Below, one piece after another: positions 1 to 12,100 of a DNA stretch of 64,000 nucleotides (positions within the stretch are counted from its first letter, which is position 1; every line of letters begins with the position of its first letter). The notes beneath the pieces were generated by a model. It was given only the letters and a program-made list of their open reading frames with translations. It did no database searches and was not told the DNA's origin. This DNA comes from Jacaranda mimosifolia (taxonomy: Eukaryota > Streptophyta > Magnoliopsida > Lamiales > Bignoniaceae). The stretch is taken from positions 7,627,001 through 7,691,000 of the forward strand of contig CM032123.1 of NCBI GenBank assembly GCA_018894105.1, in the 5' to 3' direction. Both the position numbers and the translations under genes were made by a program.

Positions 1-125
1 TTACTGTCAGATCAATATATGAAACTTTTGCAACTCTACTAATTCAAACACACATTTTCGGGTGAAATATTTTTTATTTCCAACTAAAAAAATGAAAATG
101 AATCCAAACATAGATAGATAGTCAC

Positions 126-199
126 CTGAGTCCATGAATAAGGGTTCAAGGTCAATGCAGGCAAGCCCTCCTTATAATCCTTCGCAAAATTTATGGGTC
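126..199 (-). CDS. Exon 3 of SCPL gene 1
   Basis: 74-nt exon on the minus strand, flanked by an AG acceptor (complement of CT at 200-201) and a GT donor (complement of AC at 124-125). It encodes [15 protein letters not shown] followed by TLNPYSWTQ, one codon shorter than exon 3 of gene 2 (27952-27876). The flanking intron sequence (1-125 and 200-430) is also alignable by eye to 27755-28110, which shows that exon and introns were duplicated together. Its partner exon 2 is 12.2 kb away. Confidence 0.85.
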
Positions 200-3100
200 C
201 TGCCAGGTTCATATTTTAGCAACTACTGTATAAAGTACAAAAATAAAAATTTTGACAACTCAAACAAGTATATAAAAAATAAAGAATCGTATTGAGACAA
301 AAATGATCACCGGAGCACTGAATTTAAGAACACTACAGCACTAAATTGGAACATTTATTTGGACACACAATTTGAAATTTTATAAATTTATTTTAATTGA
401 ATGGGGCAAAGCATTAAATATATATGTGTATATATATATACTAGTGAAAAGGGCACCGCGCGAGGCACTGTGTCGTGCTTGTTTCACTAATTAAATATAT
501 CTGTTTATGTTATATGTAATTTTTGATAATTTATTTTTTTTAAAGAATAATAATTTAATTCAGTATCTAATCAAAGTCTATTTTTAAATGCTTCGATTAT
601 TTAAAATTCTTAATTTTAAAAAGATTGTATTGAAATTATTTCTTAAATAATTAAAAGAAAGATAGAGTAAATGAAAGTTTTATTTAATTTGATGATTTTC
701 CAATATAACTTAGTTATATAAAACAAATATCTAGAAAATATAAAAAAGAAATATTGATAAATTAAGGACAATGACATAAATAAAATTAATAAAAGAGAAT
801 TTAAAAAATCACTTAGGAAAAAAAAGAAAAAATATTACTTAAAAATAAGCCCTAAGAAATAACTTAGGAATCTATGATTAACCCTAGAGTTTTAAACTAA
901 TAGCATGAAAGTAGAAGTAGCTATTAATAATGAAGTAATGCTACTGAAATTCTGAAACTTGAAGTAATCAGTCCAATAGAAGAAGCTAAAAATTGTGCAG
1001 CAAAAATATGTAAAGGAACAACTGTCAATTTTAATAATACACAAATTTAAATAAGTTTGATATTAAGTTGTCTTCATATCAAATGTTTTCTTCATTTGTT
1101 AATAGTTTAATTACAAAATTACAAATGGTGAGCCATAAAATTATATGCCCAAAAAATAGCAATATAAAAGATTATACTTTTTTCTTTTATTGGGAGCGGC
1201 TGTTAATAATGTCCCCATTAAATAGTCTTTGCTTTGCTTGCAAACTTATGTTTGGATGATCTAAGTAATCACGTCTCACCAAATATGTGATACAACAATT
1301 CCTAATAAATCCTAATAAATAATTTGACTATTAGTTTCTACTACAATAAGATTATTTTATAATTATATTTGTAAATAGTTTCTTTCAAATATTACATAAT
1401 CTAATTAGATTAATTCAAAAGAACAATTCAATTTAAATTAATAATTAAATTATCTACACATCATTTCCTTACAATCCTATACTAATTATTATGAATACAT
1501 ATATACATACACCAATTATCCATCTATAAATATATATATATATATATATTATATAAAAGCAATTTCTCCTTACAGACCTAATAAAAAAAATGACTTAACA
1601 TCTACAATAAAATTTATCTCCCATAAAACATTCCAAACAAACCATTTCTTTTACAAATTATTTTCCACGTATTCTCAAAACAAAAATAAATACTTGACAC
1701 ATTCCTCAATCTAATTATCAAAATCTGTTCTCGCAAACAAACGCCCAAAATATAACCAAACAAAGCCTTCAATTTTACATAAAAATATCTCTTCAATATG
1801 CAGAATAATGAAATTGTAAGCCTAAAACTTGAACACAAGAATGAGATGTCGGCCCAAAGCACCTTGTCCCTTTTCCCCAACCTCTACTAACTTGCACAAC
1901 TATAAACCAACTTCACTAAATTTTGCTTAATGAGATATAAAATAATATTAAAGGAAAAATAAGTTATCATACATAGTACCAAGGAATCATAAATGTCCTT
2001 ATTAACCAAAAACTCATTTAATAATTATATCCATGTCAAGAACAAAACCTCATCCCTTTTCCCCAACATACCTCCTTATATACAGTGTTAATCTACACTA
2101 TTCCTCGCAAAACCCTTTGTCCAGTTCTTACTTTCTTTCAAACATATTTTACCTATTTACCTAGTGGCAACCATTGCCACAATCTCTTCACAACCACCAC
2201 AATGATAGCAAAAATTTAACTTCACTTTGAACTTTCAACTAATCATTGTGGAACCTTTTTTTATTTTTTTGCAACCACCCATTTAAGCTCCAATAACCTT
2301 TGTTATCAAGATATTAAAAAGAAAAAAATGGGATATCAATGCACAGTTGGGTAGGAATATAAAATATTGTGATTTTTTTAAAAAGAAGAATGTTTAAATG
2401 AAACTTTTAAACAAAATAATTCTTTTCGGACTTTTTAAGCAACTGACAAATGAACTCACTCTTTTGGAGAGCATGTCAACAGAGTAATTTGTTAATGTTA
2501 TTTTGCTTTCTTTGGCTCTTATTATTAATAATTTTTATAACAGCACACTTTCATGGCCAAAATTATTAGTCATGCTTATATTATTGACGTAATTTGGAGA
2601 CTGATATACGCATTTAACAATTTAAAAGTACAAGGACTACCAACACAAATGTGTATATATATATATATGTATATTAGTAGCAGAAAAAGATATTCATTAT
2701 CATATATAGCAGAACAAACATTAGTAACATTCTATTTTTTTTCTCTCTTTCAAACTGGCAATTTTGGTTCATAATTACTGGCCAAGTCACTTCTAAATTT
2801 AAATTATGTTTTAATCAACAGGTGGGTATTGGGGGAAAAATTGACGAGGCCTAAGTTGTGGGGCTAAAAGTGAAAATTTTAATTAAAATTTAATAAAAAA
2901 AATTAATTTTGAATTATTTTTTATTAAAAAAGTCATTTCTAAATTTAAATTGTATTTTAAATTCTAATAATTTTAAATTATACTAAAAAATAATAAAATT
3001 TCAAATAATTTTTAATTTATTTTAGTTTGAACTGATTTTTGATCTTTGTAAAATGATATTAATTAATGTAGTTGGTAAAATTATCATAAAAATTTTCAAT

Positions 3101-6100
3101 AATTTTCATAAATTTAAATCTAAAATATTTCTAAATTACATGAAATAAATATTCAATTTTTTACACATTATACATTAAAGAATTTATTGTGTGAAAATTT
3201 TGAAATATTCAAAAGTATTTAAAAAAACTAAATTAAATAATTCTTTTCCAAACATGAGAAAACTTGTAATTTTTACTTATTAATTTTTCATGTTTGGAAA
3301 TTTATTTAGTTATTAACTTGTTAAATTTTTTGTTATTTCTAAAAATTAGTTAATTTGAAAATAAATTTTAAAATTTAAAATTTAAAATTTTTCATTATAA
3401 ATTAATATTTAAATTTATGATTTTTTGTTATTTTTAAAGTTTTCATTGTAATAACGAAAAATTAACTATTTGAAAATTCTAAATTATAAATTTTCCATGC
3501 TTGTTTCCAAATTAATATTTAGATATAATTTTAAATTATATTTTATTAAACAAGTTTTTTCTAAATATAAATTTATTTTAAATTTTATTAATTTTAAATT
3601 ATATCTAGAAAAATGAAATTAAAAATAATTTTTTAATTTTAATTTAAAAATTAAATTAATCATTTCAAATTTTAAATACAAATAAAATATATTTAAATTT
3701 TAAAATTTATTTCCAAATTAACTAATTTTTAAAAATAAAAAAATTATCAAGTTAATAACTAAATAAATTTTCAAACAAGAAAAATTATGAAATATAAATT
3801 ATAATTTTTATCATGTTTGGAAAAGAAATATTTAATTTATTTTTTAAAAAACTTTTGAATATTTAGTTTTCAAAAATATTTCTGAAAATTTTTACACAAT
3901 AAATATAAATTATTTAATTTATAATACTTTTGTAAAAGCAAATGGGAATAGAAAAAAAAAAAAAAAATTAAGAGAAAGAAAAACTTGCTTTCCAAAAACT
4001 AATGCCTACCATCTTTTCCTTCTAGCCATGTGGGCGGGCCCCACCATTGACCCACAAAATAAAAATAAAACCAACAAACAACTCATATAGCACAAGGTAC
4101 AAAAACGCACTAGAAACGCCCATTCGAAAAAATAAAATAAAATAAAAAACCCCCATTTCCTTCTAACCATTTGTGAGGGTCCACCACTAAAACCCACTAA
4201 AAACAAGACAACATACAAACTTAACAGCCCAAAGTAAAAATCCCAACAGCAACAACCTAAAAAAATGGTGTCGTTTTACAAAAGCAAAGAGAGAAAAAAA
4301 AGAAGAAGAGAAACAAGGTCACGCATTGGTACGCTATTCACACGCGCATCCATGTATATATAAGTTAGTAATATACATAAATATATGTTTTTTGTAGAAG
4401 AAATTTGATAGGGTCACCTTGGGATTTTATAGTAAATAAATTGAGAGTGAGCCCAATTCTAGAATGGACTTGCTTTTTAGAGCTTTTTTGCATAGAATTG
4501 TTAAGATGTCCTTTTCGTGGAAGACTCTATTCAGAGTGGAAAGGGCCAATGGCTTGTTAAGATGGTGATCCCATTAAGATTTTTCAAATTAATTCGGTGC
4601 ATGAGGCCTATGGTATTATGGTATGTTGGTCTAAATGGCATGCAAAGTAAGACTCTGTTTTTTTTTGGGGGGAAGGGGGGGGGTTAAATATTCTCATTAT
4701 AATTATTTGTACTTTGTCAGTATTTTACTATTTATCAACCTTTTTGTATAAGTGTTAGGTTATAGGTTTTGTGTCTATTTGCTCTATACTTGGGTTTTTA
4801 GGTCTTTGGGCTTCACAAGTTTCCTTCAATAGATGACTTCTAGAGATAAAATCGATCTTATCTTCTTTCATCTTTTTTGTTGAGTGTTTCTTTCGTGTTT
4901 TATATTCTTTTCATTTGTTTGATTTTTTCTAAGTCTCTTGAGTAGGAAAATATCAAAATTTTTAAAAGTTCTCCAACAGTTGGGTCAGCCACATGGGTGA
5001 CGTAAGGTCTCCTGTGCTGGCCTAAGGCCTGGGCAAGGGTATCTTGCCTACGGCCGATTGACCTAGCGGGATGGCATAAGGTATCCGTGTGCAATGTGGC
5101 CGTCTCGCCCATGGCTGACTTGGCAGGCAGGTGAGCTTTGGCACTCGCAAAAACAACATTGCGGCATGCACAGATGAGGGGCTTTTATTACTTTGGCCCT
5201 TTGAAGTTAGTTCTTGGACATGCTTGTAGAGAGCACGAGTGTGGGTCATGACGAAGTCAATCAATTTACTAATATGTTAAGTGTTGTTGAGCCGAAATCA
5301 TTTGAGCCACCTAGTTCCCATAACTTTGGGAAAGGTAAATGTCTCTTTTGTTATGAATCGAGGAGGATTTATGGCATTGATTCTCATTAAGATATTTTTG
5401 ACATTTTGTATAATTGGGATAGTTTGAAGGGGTAGGTGAATGAGGATGATAAGAACATGTTAGAGTTTACTCCATTGCAACTAGTCGAGCTTGCCGCAGG
5501 GTCCTATTCTCGGTTGAGTAGTGTCCCTTTTTCTTCACTCTCTCCTTTTTTTTTCTTCTGTATATTTGTTTAACATTTGTGTGTTATTTATTATTTTGTC
5601 TATAGGATATAAATTTAGTAGTGCACCTTTCTTATTGGGCGGATTGAGTTTTTGAGCAGAATGCTAAGTTGAAAAAAGAGATGAGCAAGATATCTTGTGC
5701 GATGGAGACGCTGAGTGATGAGGCCACAAGGGTATTGAAGGAGAGGGACCAGATGCAAGAGCATTATGGCTGAAGGATTAAGACTAGCAAGAATTCTTGG
5801 AGTTTCTATCTTGGAAAGTGGACTTAGCTGCTGTGACATAAGAGGCTGCGAAAAAATTTAAAGAGTTAGACATTTTTTATTTTGCTATTGTGGATGAAGC
5901 CATTAGGATATCTGAGCAAATTAGTGCAAGATTTTCTTTGCAACTTGCAAGCAATGGGGCATTTCAATTTAAAGAATTTGTTGTTATTAGATTCGAAGAT
6001 TCTGGTGAATGTTTCAGCTGCTAAGTAGCCTGAAGGCATGGAAGAGGCCCTTTGATTTGACTCTGTAGCTATGGTTGAAAGTCCTGCTTGTCAAGCATAG

Positions 6101-9100
6101 TCGGCTAGGCTCTCTCTCTTTTTTAATTTGCATTTGCTTTTGCTTTGTTGATTTTCCTGTTTAGATTTTCACTGGCTTCCTTATAGGATAGGCCACACAT
6201 GATCTTGAGGGAGACTTTATTTATTTATTTTTTTTGTTTTCTTGCTGATACTTGTTTTTCATTCAGTGGACTTTTTATAATATGCTATTGCATTTCACTT
6301 TTATTCGTTGGAGTTTTCACTTTCAGGCATTCAACACATTTTCTAGATAGCTTTTGGGGCTTCATGTGTCTTCAAGCAAAACCTCAGGCAGTTTTTTTTA
6401 TCTTAATATTTTATAGGATCACTTTGTGTCTCAGATAGTCTCATCTACATTAAAAATTCTTTAAGGACCACTTGAGGTCTTATATGGTTCTTTCTCTCTT
6501 AAAGTTTTTGGATGACCGTTTGGGGTCTTAAATGGTTTTTTTCGCCTTAAAGTTTTTGGCAGGTCATTTGGGACCTTGGGTTGCTTTTTCTGCCTTAAAG
6601 TTTATTTTTCGTAATTGTGGAATGATTGTTGCTTAGGACAAGATTGGAATGAAAACTTGATCATTTTGCAAAATGCAAGTAAAACAAATAAATAAGAATA
6701 AGCATCAGGCTGCGAAGGACAACTTTATTCAATTGCCACAAAGGTGGAATTACTATATACTAAAAATAAACTATGCAACTAACATAGAAACAAATTTCTT
6801 GCTAAAAATTGGAAAGGAACTCAAAAGTAAATTTCTTTGGGTTGGAAATATCCCAAGTCCTGCACGCACTCTTCCTGTCCAAAAGCTACAGGTTATAGGC
6901 TCTCGCATTAACAATTCATGTTACCTTATATGGCCCTTCCTAATTTGTATCCTACTTTTCCTTGTTACTTAGTCTCTCACTTGGAACTTTGGGGCTTCAC
7001 TTTGGCATTGTAAGCTTTTTCACTATCTAGCTTAGTTCTCTGATCTCCACAGGCACAACTGCTTTTGTTCCATGGCACAAGTTGAAGGAAGCCTTGCTAG
7101 TGGTTGTTCTTGGTGTGGTGCAGTAAGCCTATGGAACAGATGATAATTTTTCCACACATGTTCCTTTTGCATCATTTATCATTGCCTTTAGTTGTTGTAA
7201 ATTCACTCGATTTTGTAACTTCAACTTGTTCATTGGTCTGTGAGTTAGCCATAGAGTTAAAGAATTATTTGGTGGCCAGCTTACTATACTACTCCCTGAG
7301 TTTGGCTTTGGAGAACTAGGTTCCACTATCCATCATCAAGGACCAAGAAATGCTGAATCTACAGATTATTATTCTACAGGAATTTCATTACTTATTTTTC
7401 CAATATGTAGGCCAACGGGTTGACTTTTATCCATTTTGAGAAGTATTTCACTACTACAAGTAAGAATTTTTATTGATCGAAAGTTGATTGGGAAAGGGCC
7501 TACCATGTTTGATCTCTAATGATCAAAGGGACAAGGATGACTCTGCAGAGTCTGAAGGAGGGCTCACAAACGCTGATTAAGGTTGACGTGTTCCCAGCAT
7601 GCTCGATATCTTCGCACTAATTCAATGGAGTCTTTTAGCATAGTCGGCCATAAATACCCTTGCCTGAGGGTCTCTGAAGCCACAGCTCTCCCTCTAGAGT
7701 GGTTTTGGAGACAATTTTATGGTTTTCTCTGAGCACATAGTTTACCTTTTTTAATGCTAGAAACTTTAGATTTGGCAATAAAAACCCTTTTTATAGATGC
7801 CTTTGTTGATGAGTACGAATCTAAATACTTTGATTTTGAGCCTCCTAACCTCCTAGGGATAGTCAGGAATACATGATCTCAAAGATACTTTACAATAGGA
7901 TCTATCCAACTCCTTAAATTGTCGACCATGTTACACTCCATCTTAGGAAGCAATGTCTTTTCTAGAACTTTGGTTTTTGAGGTGTCGAACATGAGGAGTG
8001 TAATCAATATGTTCTTTATTGCTGCCATCATGCTTGCTATTTTGGCCAACTTATCAGTGGCTGGTTTTTCATCTCACAAAATCAATCTTAAGATGAAATC
8101 CTCGAATTTCTGGCTCAACCCCATGGGCGTTCCAAGTATTTTTCAATCATTAACTTCTTGGTTGCATATGAGTCATTGACTTGATGGTCAACTAATTTAG
8201 AGTCACTGTATACGTGCAACTTGTATGCTCAAATAGCTAGGGCTAGCATATTCCAGTATAAGTATTTTGTACTCTGCTTCGTTACTAGATGTTGGGAACT
8301 GAAGGGTTACAACACATTCTAACTTATCACCTTGTGGACTTTCTAACAGGATGCCAACTCTATTGCTAGAGTTTGTGGATGCACCATCTACATGAAGCAT
8401 CCAAGTGGGACATAACTTCATGCTCTATCATCGGAACCTTCAACTATGAAGTCTGTCAGAACTTGGGCTTTTATCACTTGTCGAATGTGGTACTCCAATT
8501 CGTGCTGACTAAGCTCAACCACTTAGTGCATCATTCAAATCCATGCTGACTCGGCTCAACCGCTTATTGCATCATTCATTTGGAGGTTTCATGTTAGCAA
8601 ATATCATCTCCAATGGATGGTAAGTGAGCATGGTAACTGGGTATGCCTAGAAATACAACCTCAACTTTTGGGTTACTATAGTCGATGTAAGATGATTTTC
8701 CCGATGGTAGAGTATCTCAACTTAGGACTGTGTTCAAGTTGGATAACGTTGTATATGAACTGGTATATCATGTTTTGTTTTCAAACTAGGACAACAGTTA
8801 TTACCAACCCTATTGCTATTAGGTATACAAACAATATTTCTTTTGTGTGTGGTTTTTTGAGTAGTGGGACTGACGCTAAATATTCTTTACGTTGCTAAAA
8901 AACATAATTGTACTCTACCTGTCCACTCAAAATTCTTGGTTCCTTTTGAGAATTTTAGAGAAAAATAACACATACTCCGCAACCTTTGATACGAACCTAT
9001 TCAAAGTGGTCAAGAGACCTACTATCCTCTGTACATCTTTTATGGACCATGGAGGGGGCATCTCCAGCACTGTTTTTATCTTTTTTGACTTGGTCTTTAT

Positions 9101-12100
9101 CCCGCATTAGGATACCATTAAGAATTTTCCACCTTATATCCTGACGGCACAATTGGCTGGATTAAGCTTTATGTTGTATTTCCTCAATATATTGAAGTAT
9201 TTGTCCAGAACTCACAAGTGTTCTTTTTTTAGCTTGTTCTTAGTCACCATCTTGTTAATATACACCTCCATGTTTCTTCCAACCATCCCTTTGAACATAT
9301 GGTTGGCATCCTTTTGATACGTGGCTTAGGCATTTTTCAGGCCAAAAGGCATTACATTATAATAGTAGATCCCTTATGCAGTTATAAATTTGGCCTGCTT
9401 CTAATCTTCATGGACTACCTGCATCTATTAATATCCTTGATAAGCATTTAGAAAACTTAGCAACTTACATTTTTGCTATTGAGTCTACCAACACATTGAT
9501 GTGTGGGAGCAAAAATGGGTCTAGGGGATGCCTTGTTAAGGTCTATGAAGTTAATGCACATAAGCCATTATCCATTTAGCTTGGGAACATAGATTATGTT
9601 GGCTAGCCATTCTGTGTATTGTATATTATTCGAGGTAGATGTATTCAACTCTCAATAACTTGTTAATCTCTTCTTTTGTGATTTGGTTCCTCTTTGGTCC
9701 TTTCTTCTTTCTGTTTCACGAGCTTGACTTTTGGGTCTATGTTGATGTGTTTAGGTCCAAGCGAAAACATCGATGTTCCTTTGCAAGAAGTTGAGTAGGT
9801 TGTGCTCTACATTTTTACTTATAGAGAGCCTGATTTTTATGGACTTGGTAGAATTTTCAAATACAAGCTCAACAACTTTTAGTTTCTTGACTAATTTTAC
9901 CTTCAAAATTTCGACTTTCTTTTTTTCAATCTCTTTTGGGGCTCGACTACCTCTACAACTTTATAGTTTAAAATGAGATACTTCATTTTGTTGTAATGTT
10001 GTTCTAACGGAGGTCTTTTTTTTTGGTCTAGGTAGGATAAGGGGTATGCACTTATTGGCATAGCACTCCCTGGCTATCCACTAGTCTCCAACTACTTCTC
10101 TTAGATTATTTGGAGTTAGGAATTTGACCTTCATGTGACATGTTGATGCCACGTCTTAGAAGAGGTTCAAGGTTGGTTCACCTAAAATGATGTTGTGAGC
10201 AGAGGAAGCTTCAACCAAGAGAAACTTTACCATTTTCATCATACACTTACTTAAAAACCCAAAGATAACGGGAGAGAGGCTTCACCTAAGGTTTCCATCA
10301 TTTCTTCACTAAATTTGACCAGTGGGGTATTGACCTTCTGAAGCTAGGCATTGTCTACTCCCAATTGCTGAAATGTATTATGGAAGATAAAGTTTGCAGA
10401 ACTTTCATTGTTACCCAGTACTCTCTTCACATAGAGTTGATAGGGAAAGTGAATATCATGATCGCATCGTTGTGTTCTCCTATCCCAACTTCATAATCAT
10501 GGTATCCCTCATTTCCTACTACTTGGACCTTGAATATACTAAAGCATAGTACGAGTAGTGAGCTTTGCTTGTTAAGCAGCTCGGATCACAGTCTTTCTAG
10601 CACTAGTTCAGTCTCCACCGACTGATCCTCCAGAAATAACCAAGATTATTCTTTCAATAAGTGCCTCGCTGAGCTCATAAAGCTTCAAGAGAGCGAGGAA
10701 ATTGTGTAGGTGCTCTTGAAGGCATTCAATTTCATCAAATTCAGGCAGGTTGGAGTCCTTCACACCAGATGGAGCAATTCTACCTAGCAAGGCAAAATGA
10801 GCCGTATCTTAGGGGAGCCATCGCTAATGGAAGGTATTCTGCATCACTTCTTTGGATGCGTTCTAGGGTAATGGTTCGAAGAGCATACTTTGGCATATGG
10901 GCTCTTCACTTAGAGTTGGATGCTTAAAAAAGAGGCCTCGCATGCAGCAATGATTGGGGATGCGTAGCTTCATGGTTTCCTTCAGGCTTATATTGAATCC
11001 CATTGGGCTCCAAGGAGGCTTCTTAGCTTCTCTACGAGGATTGATGGGATTTTGGGTTGCAGATACTCCTTAACATACTATGCAACATCTTAGGCCACAA
11101 CGCTTATGGAAGTGTCTTCAGTTAGCTCCAGCAATGCTTCTTGAGTGATTTATAATATGAGGCCCGTGGGGAGGTAGACGCTCAATTTGAGCCACATTAT
11201 CTCTGGGCGGGGCATCCATTGGTGGTCTATCAAAATTTTGGTTTGGGTGGCAAGCTTCTTTAATAGTGGTGCTCTCTTCCTAAAGGGGGATCGTCAGTGC
11301 ACTAACATCTCGAGTTCTGGATTTCATTTGCATTCTCAACATTCCATTCGAATTTATTTTTTTTGCATTATTCTTTTTGTTCTTTACTCTAATTAAGTTA
11401 AATATTGGTGGAAGCCCGAATCATGTATTACATAAGATATCTAATCTTACGGATGTATATAAATGCACAAACTATAATATGTTAGCTTATACAAAAATTT
11501 GATAGGTTTTAGTGATAATAAGCATGATTCCTGATGTTTCAATAATAAGTTTGATTGCTGAAGGTTATTGTTTATGGAAATTTTATTTTGTGGATTTTGA
11601 TAAGATATTTTTATTTCATAAAGAACTTGTGCATTGATTGAGTAGAACCTCTACCAAAGGTACGAAAGGCAAGCAACTCCCAATGGGGTGCTACAATTTC
11701 TTAAATTAATTTGATGCATGAGGGTCCATAGTATCAATTTGTATCACGTCTATATTTTTAATTTATTAGTTTGTCCTAAAAATATTATTTGATCACATGA
11801 TCATATAATATATTGGGCCGTCCTAACCCCTTAGAGCCCGTTTGGTTTCATTTTCTGGAGCCATTTTTATTTTCTAGTGAAAATACATAGTGAAAAGTTA
11901 GTTAGCGTAATTGAATTTGAAAATGAAGTTTTATTTGAATGTGTTGTGAAAAATTATAGGGTTTATATAGTTGTGAAAATGAGATGTATTTGGATATTGG
12001 GTGTTTTTTTTATTAAAAGTTGTGTAGTTTTTGAATTTGAATTGATGATACGATATGTTATTATTTGAAAAAATAATATTACAATTTGAATTTGAATTTA

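Larger units (their letters stand above)
4440..11400 (-). mobile_element. Decayed Ty3/gypsy LTR retrotransposon in intron 2 of SCPL gene 1
   Basis: Minus-strand remnants appear in the order expected for Ty3/gypsy: protease-side region (10240-10030), reverse transcriptase (9690-9120), RNase H (8421-8203) and integrase (about 7720-7400), followed by a short tandem-repeat region (6610-6415). Every domain carries stops or frameshifts, so the copy is inactive. No convincing LTR pair, primer site or target duplication was found, and the outer borders are therefore approximate. A diverged direct repeat of about 33 bp (around 4590-4622 and 11700-11735) brackets the element. It lies antiparallel to nothing: its pol genes have the same orientation as the host SCPL gene. 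Confidence 0.75.
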
